In this document: in pieces, positions 32,750 to 43,135 of the stretch | How the letters are laid out: each line of letters opens with the position of its first letter | How positions within the stretch are numbered: position 1 is the first letter of the stretch | Assembly: GCF_007018965.1 (NCBI RefSeq) | Contig: NZ_VJYZ01000015.1 | Location: 1 to 64,000, forward strand | Direction of reading: 5' to 3' | DNA from: Paracoccus marinus | GTDB lineage: Bacteria > Pseudomonadota > Alphaproteobacteria > Rhodobacterales > Rhodobacteraceae | DNA: 64,000 nt | Position numbers and translations under genes: made by a program | Notes under the pieces: model-generated | What the model was told of the DNA's origin: nothing | Databases searched by the model: none | Seen by the model: only the letters and a program-made list of their open reading frames with translations

Positions 32750-32753
<4 letters not shown>
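32229..32753 (+). CDS. exbD: Biopolymer transport protein ExbD
   Basis: 174 aa partner of ExbB with one TM helix. ATG 32229 follows the exbB stop by one base. The N-terminal cytosolic part ends in [21 protein letters not shown], which contains the essential TM aspartate (FIDVMLVLL). The periplasmic domain continues with DVNVDLPVS and a [23 protein letters not shown] segment. The last 25 residues are Ala/Pro-rich. The stop overlaps the tonB start (ATGA). Confidence 0.94.
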
Positions 32754-33826
<1,073 letters not shown>

Positions 33827-33827
33827 C

Positions 33828-34820
33828 ATGAGCGTTTCCCCCCTTGCCGGCGCCTCGGGCCGGATCGAGACCGGAGCAGGCGCCGCAGCCGCCGTGATCC
33901 GCGCCCGCGCGGCCGAATGGGACGCGCCGCTGGTGGAAGAGGAAACCCGGCTGACCCTGCACCTGTGGGGGTGCGAGCTGCGCCTGATCCCCGACGCGCC
34001 CGGCGCGCGGGTGGAAATCACGGGCGCCGAGCGGCGGCTGGTGCTGACGCTGCAGGACAGCGCGACGCAGATGCTGGCCGACGAAGGCGTGGCGATCCTG
34101 TGGGAAAGCGTCGCGCTTGGCGCGCTGGCGCCCGGACTCGCGCTGATGCGGGTGGCGTCGGTCCGGCCGGTGTCGGCAGGCTACCTGCGAGTGCGGCTCG
34201 CGGGGCCCGAGGCGGCGCGGTTCGCGCTGCGCAGCCTGCATTTCCGCCTGCTGCTGCCGCCCGAAGGGCGCGCCCCGTGCTGGCCCCGGATCGCCGAAAG
34301 CGGCCGCGCGGTCTGGCCCACCGGCGCGGACGCGCTGCACCGCCCGGTCTATACCGTGACCGCGCAGGCCGACGACTGGCTCGAGTTCGACATTTTCCGC
34401 CATGCGGGCAGCCCCACCTGCGACTGGGCCGACCGGGTCCAGCCGGGCGCCGAGGTCGGGATCATCGGCCCGGGTGGCGGCTGGTGCCCGGATGCCCGGG
34501 TCCTGCACCTGCTGGGCGACGAGACCGCGCTGCCCGCCATCGCGCGGATGCTTTCGCTGGCGCCGGGTAAGGTTCACGCCTTTGTCCGCGCCTCGGACGA
34601 TGACCTCGGACCGCTTGTCCACGATCCCCGCGTCACCCGCTGCGACGATCTTCTGGGCGCGCTCCACGACCTTGAGGTCTGCGAGCAAAGCCACGTCTGG
34701 TTCGCCGCCCGCGACGACGAGGCGCGGGCCGCGCGCCGCTGCCTTCTGGACCGGGGCGTGGCCAAGACCGCCTTCACCGCTGCCGCCTACTGGAGCCGGG
34801 GCGCCACGCCCGCCGACTGA
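33828..34820 (+). CDS. Siderophore-interacting protein, FAD-dependent ferric-siderophore reductase family
   Basis: 330 aa cytosolic flavoprotein expected to reduce Fe(3+) in the imported siderophore. The SIP core occupies about residues 115-325: a VRPVSAGYLRVRLAG barrel strand, a Y-T-V segment after HRPVYTVTAQADDWLEFDIFRH, the GIIGPGGGW turn and the diagnostic GDETALPAIARML helix. The first roughly 110 residues are extra and resemble the small DUF2218 domain that accompanies some alphaproteobacterial SIPs; this is a tentative match. ATG 33828 follows the tonB stop by one base with GGAG just upstream, so it is the last gene of exbB-exbD-tonB-SIP. Confidence 0.85.
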   Translation: MSVSPLAGASGRIETGAGAAAAVIRARAAEWDAPLVEEETRLTLHLWGCELRLIPDAPGARVEITGAERRLVLTLQDSATQMLADEGVAILWESVALGALAPGLALMRVASVRPVSAGYLRVRLAGPEAARFALRSLHFRLLLPPEGRAPCWPRIAESGRAVWPTGADALHRPVYTVTAQADDWLEFDIFRHAGSPTCDWADRVQPGAEVGIIGPGGGWCPDARVLHLLGDETALPAIARMLSLAPGKVHAFVRASDDDLGPLVHDPRVTRCDDLLGALHDLEVCEQSHVWFAARDDEARAARRCLLDRGVAKTAFTAAAYWSRGATPAD

Positions 34821-35057
34821 CCGCCCGCCCCCTACGCTGTCCCCCGCCCGGACGCCTTCTCGACCGCGCCGTCCCCCGAGCGCGTCGTTCTCGCCCGCGC
34901 CGCCCCTGACAGCGCCGTTTCCCGCACCGCGTGCATCACGCGCCGATGATCGTCCCGGCGGCGGTCCGCACATCGTCGTCAGGGCGTCATGCATTTGATT
35001 GCCGTGGGGAACACCTTGGCTTATGGCGAGTTTTGCTGTCAATTCGGGGGCTCACAC

Positions 35058-36638
35058 GTGAAACGTCGCATATTCGTCGGCTCCTTGGCTGCCGCCGCGC
35101 TGGGAACGACCGCGCTGGGGTCCGCGGGGCTGTACGCGCAGACCGCGCCGGCCCCCCAGCCGCAGGGCGCGGGACCCGCGCCCGATCCGGCGGCCCCGCC
35201 CCGCCCCTTCGGGTTCGACGATGTGGTGGCTGTCGCGGCGGCACTGGCGCAGACCGATTACGAAAAGCCCGCCTCGACGCTGACCCCGCCCTTCAAGGAT
35301 CTGGGCTACGATTCCTATCGCGGCATCCGCTTCCGGCGCGAGGCCGATCCGTGGGGCGAGATCCGGGGCTGGGGCCTCGACCTGCTCGCGCCCGGCATGC
35401 TGTATTCCGAGCCGGTGAAGCTGAACCTGGTCGAGAACGGGGCGGCGCGGCCGCTGCCCTTCGATCCCGGCGTCTTCACCTACGATCCGATCTCGTTCCC
35501 GGCCGATTCCGCGCTGCAGCCGCCCGGCGACATGGGCTGGTCGGGGTTCCGCCTGCGCGCGCCGCTGAACCGGCCCGACATCCTGGACGAGCTGGCCGTG
35601 TTCCAGGGGGCGAGCTATTACCGCGTCCTGGGTCGCGGGAACGTCTATGGCGTGTCGTGCCGCGGACTCGCGCTCGGCACCGGCAGCGCCGCGGGCGAGG
35701 AGTTCCCGATCTTCCGCGAATACTGGATCGAAAAGCCGAACCTCGACGCGGGCAGCGTGACGATCTGGGCGCTGCTGGACAGCGCGTCGATCACCGGCGC
35801 CTACCAGTTCACGATCACGCCGGGCGAAAACACCCGCGTCCGCACCCGCGTGGCGCTGTTCCCCCGGCGTGATCTCGACGACGTGGGGATCGCGCCCCTG
35901 ACGTCGATGTACTGGTTCGGCCCCTCGGACGGGAACGTGCCCGACGACTACCGCCCCGCCGTCCACGACAGCGACGGGCTGCAGATGCTGACCGGCACCG
36001 ACAACCGGCTGTGGCGGGCGCTGAACAACCCGCCCACGCTGCAGCTTTCGGCCTTCATGGACGAGGATCCGCAGGGCTTCGGCCTGATGCAGCGCGACCG
36101 CGAGTTCGACAACTACCAGGACACGGGCGCGTTCTACGAGCGCCGGCCATCGGTCTGGATCAGCCCGCACACGAACTGGGGCAAGGGATCGGTGATGCTG
36201 GTCGAGATCCCGGTCGAAAGCGAGTTTCACGACAACATCGTATCTTTCTGGAAGCCGGGCGCGCCGCTCGTGGCAGGGGCACGGGTCGATTACGGCTATG
36301 ACGCGCATGTCGGGGCCACTCCCGGCGACATCGGCCCGTGGGCCTTCGTGCGCGAGACGCTGTCGGGCAAGTCGGTGAACAACGCCGACGCGCGGACGTT
36401 CAACATCGACTTCGACGACGCGATCTTCCCGGCAGGCACCCTGCCCGAAGGGTCGGTCACCGCAAGCGCGGGCCGGATCGTGTTTCCCTACGTGACGCAC
36501 ATGCCCGCCCAGGGGCTGATGCGGCTGTCGTTCGAATACTTCCCGCAAGGGGGGGAACTCGCCGAGCTTCAGGCGCGCCTGCAAGCCGAGAACGGCCCCC
36601 TGTCCGAGACGTGGATGTACCGCTGGGTCGGGGAGTGA
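35058..36638 (+). CDS. opgG: Periplasmic glucan biosynthesis protein (OpgG/OpgD family)
   Basis: 526 aa periplasmic enzyme of osmoregulated periplasmic glucan synthesis, acting on the linear glucan chain made by OpgH. The GTG start at 35058 puts a twin-arginine-like signal (KRRIFVGSLAAAALGTT) at the N-terminus, which recalls OpgD; the frame opens 23 codons earlier but that stretch is not signal-like. MdoG features: FGFDDVVAVAAALA, YDSYRGIRFR, a DEDPQGFGLMQRDR segment and RRPSVWISPHTNWGKGSV. It is followed 2 nt later by the glucosyltransferase gene. The 237-nt upstream gap has no recognised site. Confidence 0.93.
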   Translation: MKRRIFVGSLAAAALGTTALGSAGLYAQTAPAPQPQGAGPAPDPAAPPRPFGFDDVVAVAAALAQTDYEKPASTLTPPFKDLGYDSYRGIRFRREADPWGEIRGWGLDLLAPGMLYSEPVKLNLVENGAARPLPFDPGVFTYDPISFPADSALQPPGDMGWSGFRLRAPLNRPDILDELAVFQGASYYRVLGRGNVYGVSCRGLALGTGSAAGEEFPIFREYWIEKPNLDAGSVTIWALLDSASITGAYQFTITPGENTRVRTRVALFPRRDLDDVGIAPLTSMYWFGPSDGNVPDDYRPAVHDSDGLQMLTGTDNRLWRALNNPPTLQLSAFMDEDPQGFGLMQRDREFDNYQDTGAFYERRPSVWISPHTNWGKGSVMLVEIPVESEFHDNIVSFWKPGAPLVAGARVDYGYDAHVGATPGDIGPWAFVRETLSGKSVNNADARTFNIDFDDAIFPAGTLPEGSVTASAGRIVFPYVTHMPAQGLMRLSFEYFPQGGELAELQARLQAENGPLSETWMYRWVGE

Positions 36639-36640
36639 CG

Positions 36641-38872
36641 GTGGAGCGCGAGCGACCCGCAAGCGACGATCTCGCAGGTTCGGCGGCCGCGCCGCTTTCG
36701 CATATGGAACCGGGGACGCGGGGGGCGGACGCGCACGCGGGCCGCACGGTCCAGCCGGTCGTGGGCATGGAACCCGCGCGCGGTTTGCGGCCGCCGGCCC
36801 TGCCGGTCCACGCCGACGGGGCGCCCACCCCGCCCGAGGCGCCGCTTGCGATGCCGGTGCAGGATTTCCGTGGCCCGCCCCCGCCCGGCCCCACCCCGCA
36901 GCGCGCGGTGCGCGAGGTCGTGCTGGCCCGCGTGATCGCATTCGGCGGCAGCGCGCTGATCACCGCGCTGGGGTTCTGGCAGATGCTCCTGGTGCTGAAC
37001 GGCCAGTTGCAGCCGCTGCAATACGTGCTCTTGGTCCTGTTCTCGATCACCTTCGGCTGGGTCGGTTTCAGCTTCTGTTCGGTCGTGGCCGGGCTCTGCG
37101 CCAAGCCGCCGCGCACGCCCGCGGACCCTGGCCACGCCCGCGTGGCGATCGTCATGCCGGTCTATCACGAGGACGCCTCGCTCAGCCTGTCGCTGCTTTC
37201 GGCCCTCGCCGACGAACTGGCGGCCGAGGGGATGGCCGACCGGGCCGAGATCTTCATCCTGTCCGACAGCCGCAACCCCGACGATTTCGTGGCCGAGACG
37301 CTGGCGGTCGCGCAGATGCGCCAGACCTGCCCGATCCCGGTCTGGTACCGCCGCCGCACCGACAATTCCGGCCGCAAGGCGGGGAACGTGGCCGAGTTCG
37401 TGCGCCGCTGGGGCGGACGCTACGACCAGATGGTCGTCCTTGACGCCGACAGCGTGATGTCGGGCCGCGTCATCGCCGAGATGAGCGCGCGGATGGCGGC
37501 CGACCCCGACCTCGCGCTGGTGCAGACGATCCCGGTGCTGGTGGGCGGGCAGACGATCTATGCCCGCGTGGTCCAATTCGCGAGCCGGGTCTATGGCCCC
37601 GCCGTCGGCCGGGGCGTCGCCGCATGGTCGGGCGACAACGGCAACTTCTGGGGCCACAACGCGATGATCCGGCTGGACGCGTTCGCCAGCTGCTGCGGAC
37701 TGCCCGACCTGCCCGGCAAGCCGCCCTTCGGCGGCACGGTCATGTCGCACGACTTTGTCGAGGCGGCGCTGCTGCGCCGCGCCGGCTGGAAGGTGCGCTT
37801 GGACTGGGATCTGCGCGCCAGCTACGAGGGTTGTCCGCCCACGCTTCTGGACATGGCAGTGCGCGAGCGCCGCTGGGCGCAGGGGAACCTGCAGCACTTG
37901 GGCGTGATCGGCGCGAAGGGCTTTACCGCGATCAGCCGCGTCCACTTCGCCATCGGCGTCCTCAGCTTCGTGATGAGCCCGATCTGGCTGGCCATGATCG
38001 TCGTGGGCCTGGCCCTGACCGCGCACGCGATCCTGGTCACGCCCGAGTACTTCCCGCAGACCTACCAGATCTTCCCGTCCTGGCCGACCTTCGATCCGAC
38101 CCGCATGAAGTGGCTCTTCATCGCCGCCGGCTGCCTGCTGCTTCTGCCCAAGGTCGTGGCCGTGCTGCGCGCGCGCGGCCGCCCGCTCGAGGCCGCATCG
38201 GGCGGCATGGGATGGCTGTCGCTGAGCGCGCTGTTCGAGTTCGTGCTGTCCACCCTGATCGCGCCGGTGGCGATGCTGATCCAGTCTCGCCAGATCTTCG
38301 ACATCCTGCGCGGTCGGAACTCGGGCTGGGAAAGCCAGGTCCGCAAGGGCGCGATGCCGCCCTGGGACGTGGTCTGGTCGCGCCACTGGGTCCACGTGCT
38401 GTGGGGCATCGTCATCACGGCCGTGATCTCGTACCTGTCGCCGGGCCAGCTCATCTGGCTGGCGCCGATCCTGCTGGGGCTGATCCTGTCGCCGCTGGTG
38501 TCGCGCTTCACCGCATCGTCGGTGCTGGGCCGCTCGGCCCGGATGGCGGGGCTGCTGGTCACGCCCGAGGAACGGCGCACGCCCCCGGTCGTCACCGCGG
38601 CGATCGCCCATGCGCGCCAGTTGCGCACGCCCGACCGCGCCGCCGAACGGCTGGGCAGCGACCCGGCGCTGCGCGCGCGCCACGTCGCCCTGCTGCCGCC
38701 CGCGCCCCCCGACGCGCCGGTGGCCACCCGCCTGCCCGCCATCGCGGCCGGCGCCAAGATCGCCGTCGCCTCGTCCCGGGTCGAGGCGCTGGCTTTTCTC
38801 GACCAGCCCGAACGGCGGGCGCTGTTTTCCGATGCCGAGCTGCTTGCCCAGTGGGCCGCCCTGCCCCGATGA
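36641..38872 (+). CDS. opgH: Membrane glucosyltransferase for periplasmic glucans
   Basis: 743 aa inner-membrane GT2 enzyme that polymerises the beta-1,2-glucan backbone from UDP-glucose. GTG 36641 has a GGGGAG site and lies 2 nt past opgG; an ATG at 36704 is an alternative. Two TM helices precede the catalytic loop (about residues 150-440), which has VAIVMPVYHED, the DADS motif (VVLDADSVMSG), the SHDFVEAALLRRAGW acceptor region and the RRWAQGN (R/QxxRW-like) motif. Four or more TM helices and a cytosolic C-terminal tail follow. The stop overlaps the opgC start (ATGA). Confidence 0.94.
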   Translation: MERERPASDDLAGSAAAPLSHMEPGTRGADAHAGRTVQPVVGMEPARGLRPPALPVHADGAPTPPEAPLAMPVQDFRGPPPPGPTPQRAVREVVLARVIAFGGSALITALGFWQMLLVLNGQLQPLQYVLLVLFSITFGWVGFSFCSVVAGLCAKPPRTPADPGHARVAIVMPVYHEDASLSLSLLSALADELAAEGMADRAEIFILSDSRNPDDFVAETLAVAQMRQTCPIPVWYRRRTDNSGRKAGNVAEFVRRWGGRYDQMVVLDADSVMSGRVIAEMSARMAADPDLALVQTIPVLVGGQTIYARVVQFASRVYGPAVGRGVAAWSGDNGNFWGHNAMIRLDAFASCCGLPDLPGKPPFGGTVMSHDFVEAALLRRAGWKVRLDWDLRASYEGCPPTLLDMAVRERRWAQGNLQHLGVIGAKGFTAISRVHFAIGVLSFVMSPIWLAMIVVGLALTAHAILVTPEYFPQTYQIFPSWPTFDPTRMKWLFIAAGCLLLLPKVVAVLRARGRPLEAASGGMGWLSLSALFEFVLSTLIAPVAMLIQSRQIFDILRGRNSGWESQVRKGAMPPWDVVWSRHWVHVLWGIVITAVISYLSPGQLIWLAPILLGLILSPLVSRFTASSVLGRSARMAGLLVTPEERRTPPVVTAAIAHARQLRTPDRAAERLGSDPALRARHVALLPPAPPDAPVATRLPAIAAGAKIAVASSRVEALAFLDQPERRALFSDAELLAQWAALPR

Positions 38873-39993
38873 ACCGCAACGCATCGCTCGATATGCTGCG
38901 CGGTTACGCGCTGGTCTGCATCATGCTGAACCACATGCCGGCGGGGATCCTGCGGGCGGGGACGCTGACCAACCTTGCCGTGTTCGACGCGGCCGAGCTG
39001 TTCGTGCTGCTGTCGGGCTTTCTGGTCGGCGTCGTTTGGCTGAAGACCGAGGTGACGCAGGGCCTGCGCGCCGCCCAGTGGCGGTTCGCCCGGCGCGCCG
39101 TGCAGGTGTGGCTGGCGCTCGCGGTCGGCAGCGTCCTGCTGGCGCTGCTGTCGGGGGCGCTGACCTCGTTCGGGCTGATGCACACCGCGGTCTGGAGCGG
39201 ATATGCCGACTGGCTGGCGCACGATCCGCTGGCCTACCTGGGGATCGTCCTGACCCTGTGGATGCAGCCGAACCTGGTCGACGTGCTGGCGCTTTACGTG
39301 GTCCTGATCGCCGCCGTCCCGCTTGCGCTGCCGCTGCTGACCCGTCGCCCGCTGATCTTCGCGGCGCTGTCGGTCGGGCTGTGGCTGGCCGCGCGGCCCC
39401 TGAACGCGTTCCTGCCGAACGAGCGTGACGGCGGCGGGCTGCTGTTCAACCCCTTCGCCTGGCAGCTTCTGTTCTTCGCGGGCGTCGCGATGGGCGCGTT
39501 CCGGCGCCCGATCATGGACGCGCTTCTGCCCCGTGCGCGGATCGTGACGGCGGTGGCGGGCTTCGTCGCGGCCTACAGCGTCGGGATGGCCGTCCTGTGG
39601 CGGTTCGGGGCCGAGGGGAAGCAGGTCGCCGACCTGATGTGGCACGCGGTCGGAACGGTGGACAAATGGACGCTCGACTGGGTCCGGCTGGTGTCGGTGC
39701 TGGCCTGGGCGTGGGTGGTCGCGGTGCCGCTGGCGCGGCCCTTGGCGCGGTTCTCGGCGACGCTGCCGGGACGGGCGCTGGCAACCACCGGGCGCGGCGG
39801 GCTGGTGTCGTTCGTGGCCTGCGTTCTGCTGTCGCTCCTGGGCGACGCGCTGTCGACGAACTTCATGCAGTCCGATACGGCATGGCGGCTGACCGTGGAC
39901 CTGTTCGTGATCGTGGCGCTGTGGCTGGTCGCCGCGGCCTGGCTGAACCGCGACCGCATCCTGCCTGCGGGGGCCGCGCGCGCCTCGGGCTAG
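38869..39993 (+). CDS. opgC: OpgC family acyltransferase (glucan succinylation)
   Basis: 374 aa polytopic membrane protein with about 10 TM helices. It opens with the acyltransferase motif NASLDMLRGYALVCIMLNHMP and AAELFVLLSGFLVGVVW, which are typical of OpgC (succinyl transfer to periplasmic glucans). Position directly after opgGH, with a 4-nt overlap, supports the assignment. The C-terminus is a TM followed by a short basic tail. A weak GC stem (GCCGCC/GGCGGC, 39993-40011) follows the stop. Confidence 0.9.
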   Translation: MNRNASLDMLRGYALVCIMLNHMPAGILRAGTLTNLAVFDAAELFVLLSGFLVGVVWLKTEVTQGLRAAQWRFARRAVQVWLALAVGSVLLALLSGALTSFGLMHTAVWSGYADWLAHDPLAYLGIVLTLWMQPNLVDVLALYVVLIAAVPLALPLLTRRPLIFAALSVGLWLAARPLNAFLPNERDGGGLLFNPFAWQLLFFAGVAMGAFRRPIMDALLPRARIVTAVAGFVAAYSVGMAVLWRFGAEGKQVADLMWHAVGTVDKWTLDWVRLVSVLAWAWVVAVPLARPLARFSATLPGRALATTGRGGLVSFVACVLLSLLGDALSTNFMQSDTAWRLTVDLFVIVALWLVAAAWLNRDRILPAGAARASG

Positions 39994-40047
39994 CCGCCGC
40001 TGACGGGCGGCCTTAGTCTGGAACGGCGGGGACGGCGGGGACAGGCG

Positions 40048-41589
40048 ATGAGCAACCATCTTTACGACGCGCTGTTGGCGGGCACCGACGATCCCGGTGC
40101 GGCGTGCCTGATCCTCGCCGACGGCGGCACGATCACCCACGGCGACCTTCACCGCCGCGCCGCCCGGATCGCGGCGCTGCTGGCGGACGCCGGTCTGCAA
40201 CCGGGCGACCGGGTCGCGGCGCAGCTGGACAAGTCGGTGGCCATGCTGGCGCTTTATCTCGGCACGGTCCGGGCGGGCGGCGCGTTCCTGCCCCTAAACC
40301 CCGCCTATACCCCGGACGAGGTGGCGTATTTCCTGACCGACGCCGAGCCGGCCGTGATCGTCTGCGACCCCGCGCGCGAGCGGGACATGCGCCGGGCGTC
40401 GGCCACGGCGGCGATCTTCACACTGGACGACGGGGGCGCGGGAAGCCTGATCGACGCGGCGGGCGCCATGCCCGCCGACCGCCCCCCGGCCGCGCGCGGG
40501 CCGGACGATCTCGCCGCGATCCTTTACACCTCGGGCACCACGGGGCGGTCGAAGGGCGCGATGCTGTCCCACGACAACCTGCTGTCGAACGCCCGCACCC
40601 TGTGCGACGCGTGGCAGGTGACCGCGCGGGACCGGCTTTTGCACGCGCTGCCGGTGTTTCACACCCACGGGCTGTTCGTGGCCTGCAACACGCTTCTTCT
40701 GGCGGGCGGGGCGATGATCTGGCTGCCCCGCTTCGACCCGGCCGAGGTGATCGCCCTGCTGCCCCGCGCCACGATGATGATGGGCGTCCCGACCTTCTAC
40801 ACCCGCCTGCTGGACCGGCCCGATTTCACGCGCGAGGTGGCGGCAACGGCGCGGGTCTTCATCTCGGGCTCCGCGCCGCTTCTCCCCGAGACGCACCGGC
40901 GGTTCGAGGAACGGACCGGGCAGCGGATCCTCGAACGCTACGGAGTGACCGAGACGAACATGACGACCTCGAACCCCTTGGCGGGCGAGCGCCGGCCGGG
41001 GTCGGTCGGCCCGGCCCTGCCCGGCGTCGAGGTCAGGATCACGTCTGTCGAGGCGGGTGCCGACGGGGACCCCGCAACCGCCCCGGCCAAGCGTCCGGAC
41101 GGCGAGATCGGGATGATCGAGGTGCGCGGCCCCAACGTCTTTCAAGGCTACTGGCGGATGCCCGACAAGACCGCCGCCGAGCTGCGGCCCGACGGCTGGT
41201 TCATCACCGGCGACCTGGGAACAAGGGATGCGGACGGCTACGTCACCATCGTCGGGCGCGGCAAGGACCTGGTCATCACCGGCGGGCTCAACGTCTATCC
41301 GCGCGAGGTCGAGATGCTGATCGACGACCTGCCCGGCGTCTTGGAAAGCGCCGTGATCGGCGTGCCCCACCCCGACTTCGGCGAGGCGGTGGTGGCGGTG
41401 GTCGCCCCTCGCCCGGGCGCAGCGCTGGAACCGGACGCGCTGATGGACGCGCTGACCGACCGGATCGCGCGCTTCAAGCAGCCCAAGCGCGTGATCGTGG
41501 TGCCGGAACTGCCGCGAAACGCGATGGGCAAGGTGCAGAAGGCCGCGCTGCGGGCGCAGCACGCGGGGCTGTTCGGCGGCGCCGGATAG
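40048..41589 (+). CDS. matB: Malonyl-CoA synthetase (AMP-dependent acyl-CoA ligase)
   Basis: 513 aa cytosolic ligase that activates malonate to malonyl-CoA with ATP. Core motifs: the phosphate loop LYTSGTTGRSKGAM (about residues 158-171), the ERYGVTETNM A5 motif, GDLGTRDADGYVTIVGRGKDLVITGG (A7/A8) and the catalytic lysine in NAMGKVQKAAL. The overall wording of the motifs (LPVFHTHGLFVACN, MMMGVPTFYTRLLDRPDF) fits MatB proteins of alphaproteobacteria. There is no malonate transporter or decarboxylase nearby. It is convergent with znuA, with 14 nt between the stops. Confidence 0.88.
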   Translation: MSNHLYDALLAGTDDPGAACLILADGGTITHGDLHRRAARIAALLADAGLQPGDRVAAQLDKSVAMLALYLGTVRAGGAFLPLNPAYTPDEVAYFLTDAEPAVIVCDPARERDMRRASATAAIFTLDDGGAGSLIDAAGAMPADRPPAARGPDDLAAILYTSGTTGRSKGAMLSHDNLLSNARTLCDAWQVTARDRLLHALPVFHTHGLFVACNTLLLAGGAMIWLPRFDPAEVIALLPRATMMMGVPTFYTRLLDRPDFTREVAATARVFISGSAPLLPETHRRFEERTGQRILERYGVTETNMTTSNPLAGERRPGSVGPALPGVEVRITSVEAGADGDPATAPAKRPDGEIGMIEVRGPNVFQGYWRMPDKTAAELRPDGWFITGDLGTRDADGYVTIVGRGKDLVITGGLNVYPREVEMLIDDLPGVLESAVIGVPHPDFGEAVVAVVAPRPGAALEPDALMDALTDRIARFKQPKRVIVVPELPRNAMGKVQKAALRAQHAGLFGGAG

Positions 41590-41603
41590 CCGGGCCCCTG
41601 CCC

Positions 41604-42545
41604 CTACTCGCAGGTGGCAAGCGCCTCGCCCACCGACCGGATCAGCGCCGGATAGAAGTCCGGCCCCTCGGGGATCGTCGTGCCCAGCGGGTCGATCACC
41701 GCCATGCGGGCGTTTGATCCCCCAAACACCGTTCGCAACAGGTCGGCGTTGAACTGCGGCTCGCTGAACGCGCAGTCGATCCCCAGCGCCGCGACCTTGT
41801 CGCGCAGCTGCGCCACCCGCGCGGGACCTGGCGGCGTCGCGTCGCCGAGCGAGATCGACCCGGCCGCCGACAGGCCGAAGCGGTGTTCCATGTATTGGTA
41901 GGCGTCGTGAAAGACGATGAAGCGCGGCGTCTGCCCGGCGGCGAGCGCGGTCTGCACGTCGGTTCGGGCTGCGTCGATCTCGACTGCGCCACGGGCGGCG
42001 TTCGCGGCATAGGCGGGCGCGTTCGCCGGGTCGATCCGCGACAGCTCCGCCGCGATCGCCGACAGCCAGAGCTTGCCGTTTTCGGGGTCGAGCCAGGCGT
42101 GCGGATCGGTGCCGGCTTCGCTTTCATGATGCGCGTGACCCGCCTCGGCCGCCTCAGGCGCGTGATCCTCGTGGTGCCCATGGGTCTCGAACGTCTCGCC
42201 GGTGCGGTTCGGCAGGCGCAGCGTTCCCGGCGCGTCCATCAGGACGATGTGGCTTGCCTGCGGCGCCAGCGTCTCGACCGGCTTCAGCAGCCACGGGGTG
42301 AGGTCCGGCCCCACCATGAACACCGCCTGCGCATCGCTCAGCGCACGGGCATGCGACGGCTTCATCGCGTGGCTGTGGGGCGACGCGCCGGGCGGGATCA
42401 GCAGCGCCGGGGTTCCCACGCCGTCCATCACCCGCGCGACCAGCCCCTGGACGGGCGCGATGTCGGCCACGACGCGAGGTGCTTCGGCAAGGGCCGGAAG
42501 CGGCAGGATGACCGCCAAAGCGGCGGCATGAGAAAGGCGTGACAT
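41604..42545 (-). CDS. znuA: Zinc ABC transporter substrate-binding protein
   Basis: 313 aa periplasmic zinc-binding protein. Signal peptide ends LPALAEAP. Metal ligands can be placed in PHSHAMKPSHA (His near 60), DPHAWLDPENGKLW, and later FHDAYQYMEHRFGL and the FSEPQFN segment. A His/Glu/Asp-rich loop (HGHHEDHAPEAAEAGHAHH, about residues 122-140) is the usual zinc sensor or chaperone loop. The gene is divergent from zur-znuC-znuB, and the control region between them holds the Zur-type sites. Confidence 0.95.
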   Translation of the reverse strand: MSRLSHAAALAVILPLPALAEAPRVVADIAPVQGLVARVMDGVGTPALLIPPGASPHSHAMKPSHARALSDAQAVFMVGPDLTPWLLKPVETLAPQASHIVLMDAPGTLRLPNRTGETFETHGHHEDHAPEAAEAGHAHHESEAGTDPHAWLDPENGKLWLSAIAAELSRIDPANAPAYAANAARGAVEIDAARTDVQTALAAGQTPRFIVFHDAYQYMEHRFGLSAAGSISLGDATPPGPARVAQLRDKVAALGIDCAFSEPQFNADLLRTVFGGSNARMAVIDPLGTTIPEGPDFYPALIRSVGEALATCE

Positions 42546-42560
42546 CCGTCGGCTCCCAAT

Positions 42561-42590
42561 GTAATGTTATCACATGAGTTACGTTATAAC
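42561..42590. promoter_or_regulatory. Zur-type operator region between znuA and zur-znuCB
   Basis: An AT-rich island in GC-rich DNA. It contains GTAA (42561-42564) paired with TTAC (42579-42582), the internal 11-mer ACATGAGTTAC (42572-42582) and the perfect palindrome GTTATAAC (42583-42590). GTTATAAC-like dyads are typical of alphaproteobacterial Zur sites (established knowledge), and the site sits between divergent zinc uptake operons, 16 nt from the znuA start. One or two Zur dimers could bind. Confidence 0.8.
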
Positions 42591-42634
42591 CCACCGTCCG
42601 TCAACACTGCCCGCCCCGACTGGGGGGCCGCGCC

Positions 42635-43135
42635 ATGCATGACGCCGTCGCATCCGACCCGATGGCCCACGACCACGACGCTTGCATCGCGGCGGCGATC
42701 GACCGGGTCGAGGCGCGCTGCCGGGTGGCCGGGCTGCAGCTTACCCCCGTGCGCCGCAGGGTGCTGGAAATCCTGCTCGAAGAACATCGCGCGCTCGGCG
42801 CCTACGGCATCCTCGACCGGCTTCGCGCCGAGGGGCTGGGCAGCCAGCCGCCGGTCGCCTACCGCGCGCTCGACTTCCTGATGAAGCACGGCTTCGTCCA
42901 CCGGATCGAGACGCTGAACGCCTTTGTCGCCTGCACAACCGGCGCGAACGCCGCGCCCGAAGACCCGCACATGCCCGCGTTCCTCATCTGCCGCGCCTGC
43001 CGCCGCGTGATCGAGACGACGGTTCCGACGGCGCGCGGTAGGCTGGAAACGGCCGCCGAAGGCGCGGGCTTCGCGATCGAACATGCCGTGCGCGAGGCCG
43101 AAGGGGTTTGCGCCACATGCAGGAGGGCGTCGTGA
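42635..43135 (+). CDS. zur: Zinc uptake regulator (Fur family)
   Basis: 166 aa repressor that binds DNA with zinc and shuts zinc uptake genes. The winged-helix part has LQLTPVRRRVLEILLEEHRALGAYGILDRL and a PVAYRALDFLMKHGFVHRIE recognition region. Two CxxC pairs form the structural zinc site (ICRACR and VCATCR). A His in the N-terminal HDHD stretch is not a known ligand. ATG 42635 is the first start; ATG 42662 (MAHDHD) is an alternative. The stop overlaps the start of znuC. Confidence 0.94.
   Translation: MHDAVASDPMAHDHDACIAAAIDRVEARCRVAGLQLTPVRRRVLEILLEEHRALGAYGILDRLRAEGLGSQPPVAYRALDFLMKHGFVHRIETLNAFVACTTGANAAPEDPHMPAFLICRACRRVIETTVPTARGRLETAAEGAGFAIEHAVREAEGVCATCRRAS

Noticed and set aside
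34989..35057. Longer N-terminus for opgG from ATG 34989
   Set aside because: The added 23 residues would precede a twin-arginine-like signal and have no signal character; GTG 35058 is favoured.
36569..38884. 771-aa antisense frame opposite opgH
   Set aside because: Same artefact; the opgH frame carries all catalytic motifs.
39993..40011. Terminator after opgC
   Set aside because: Stem GCCGCC/GGCGGC is short, followed by CCTTAG without a T run; too weak to call.
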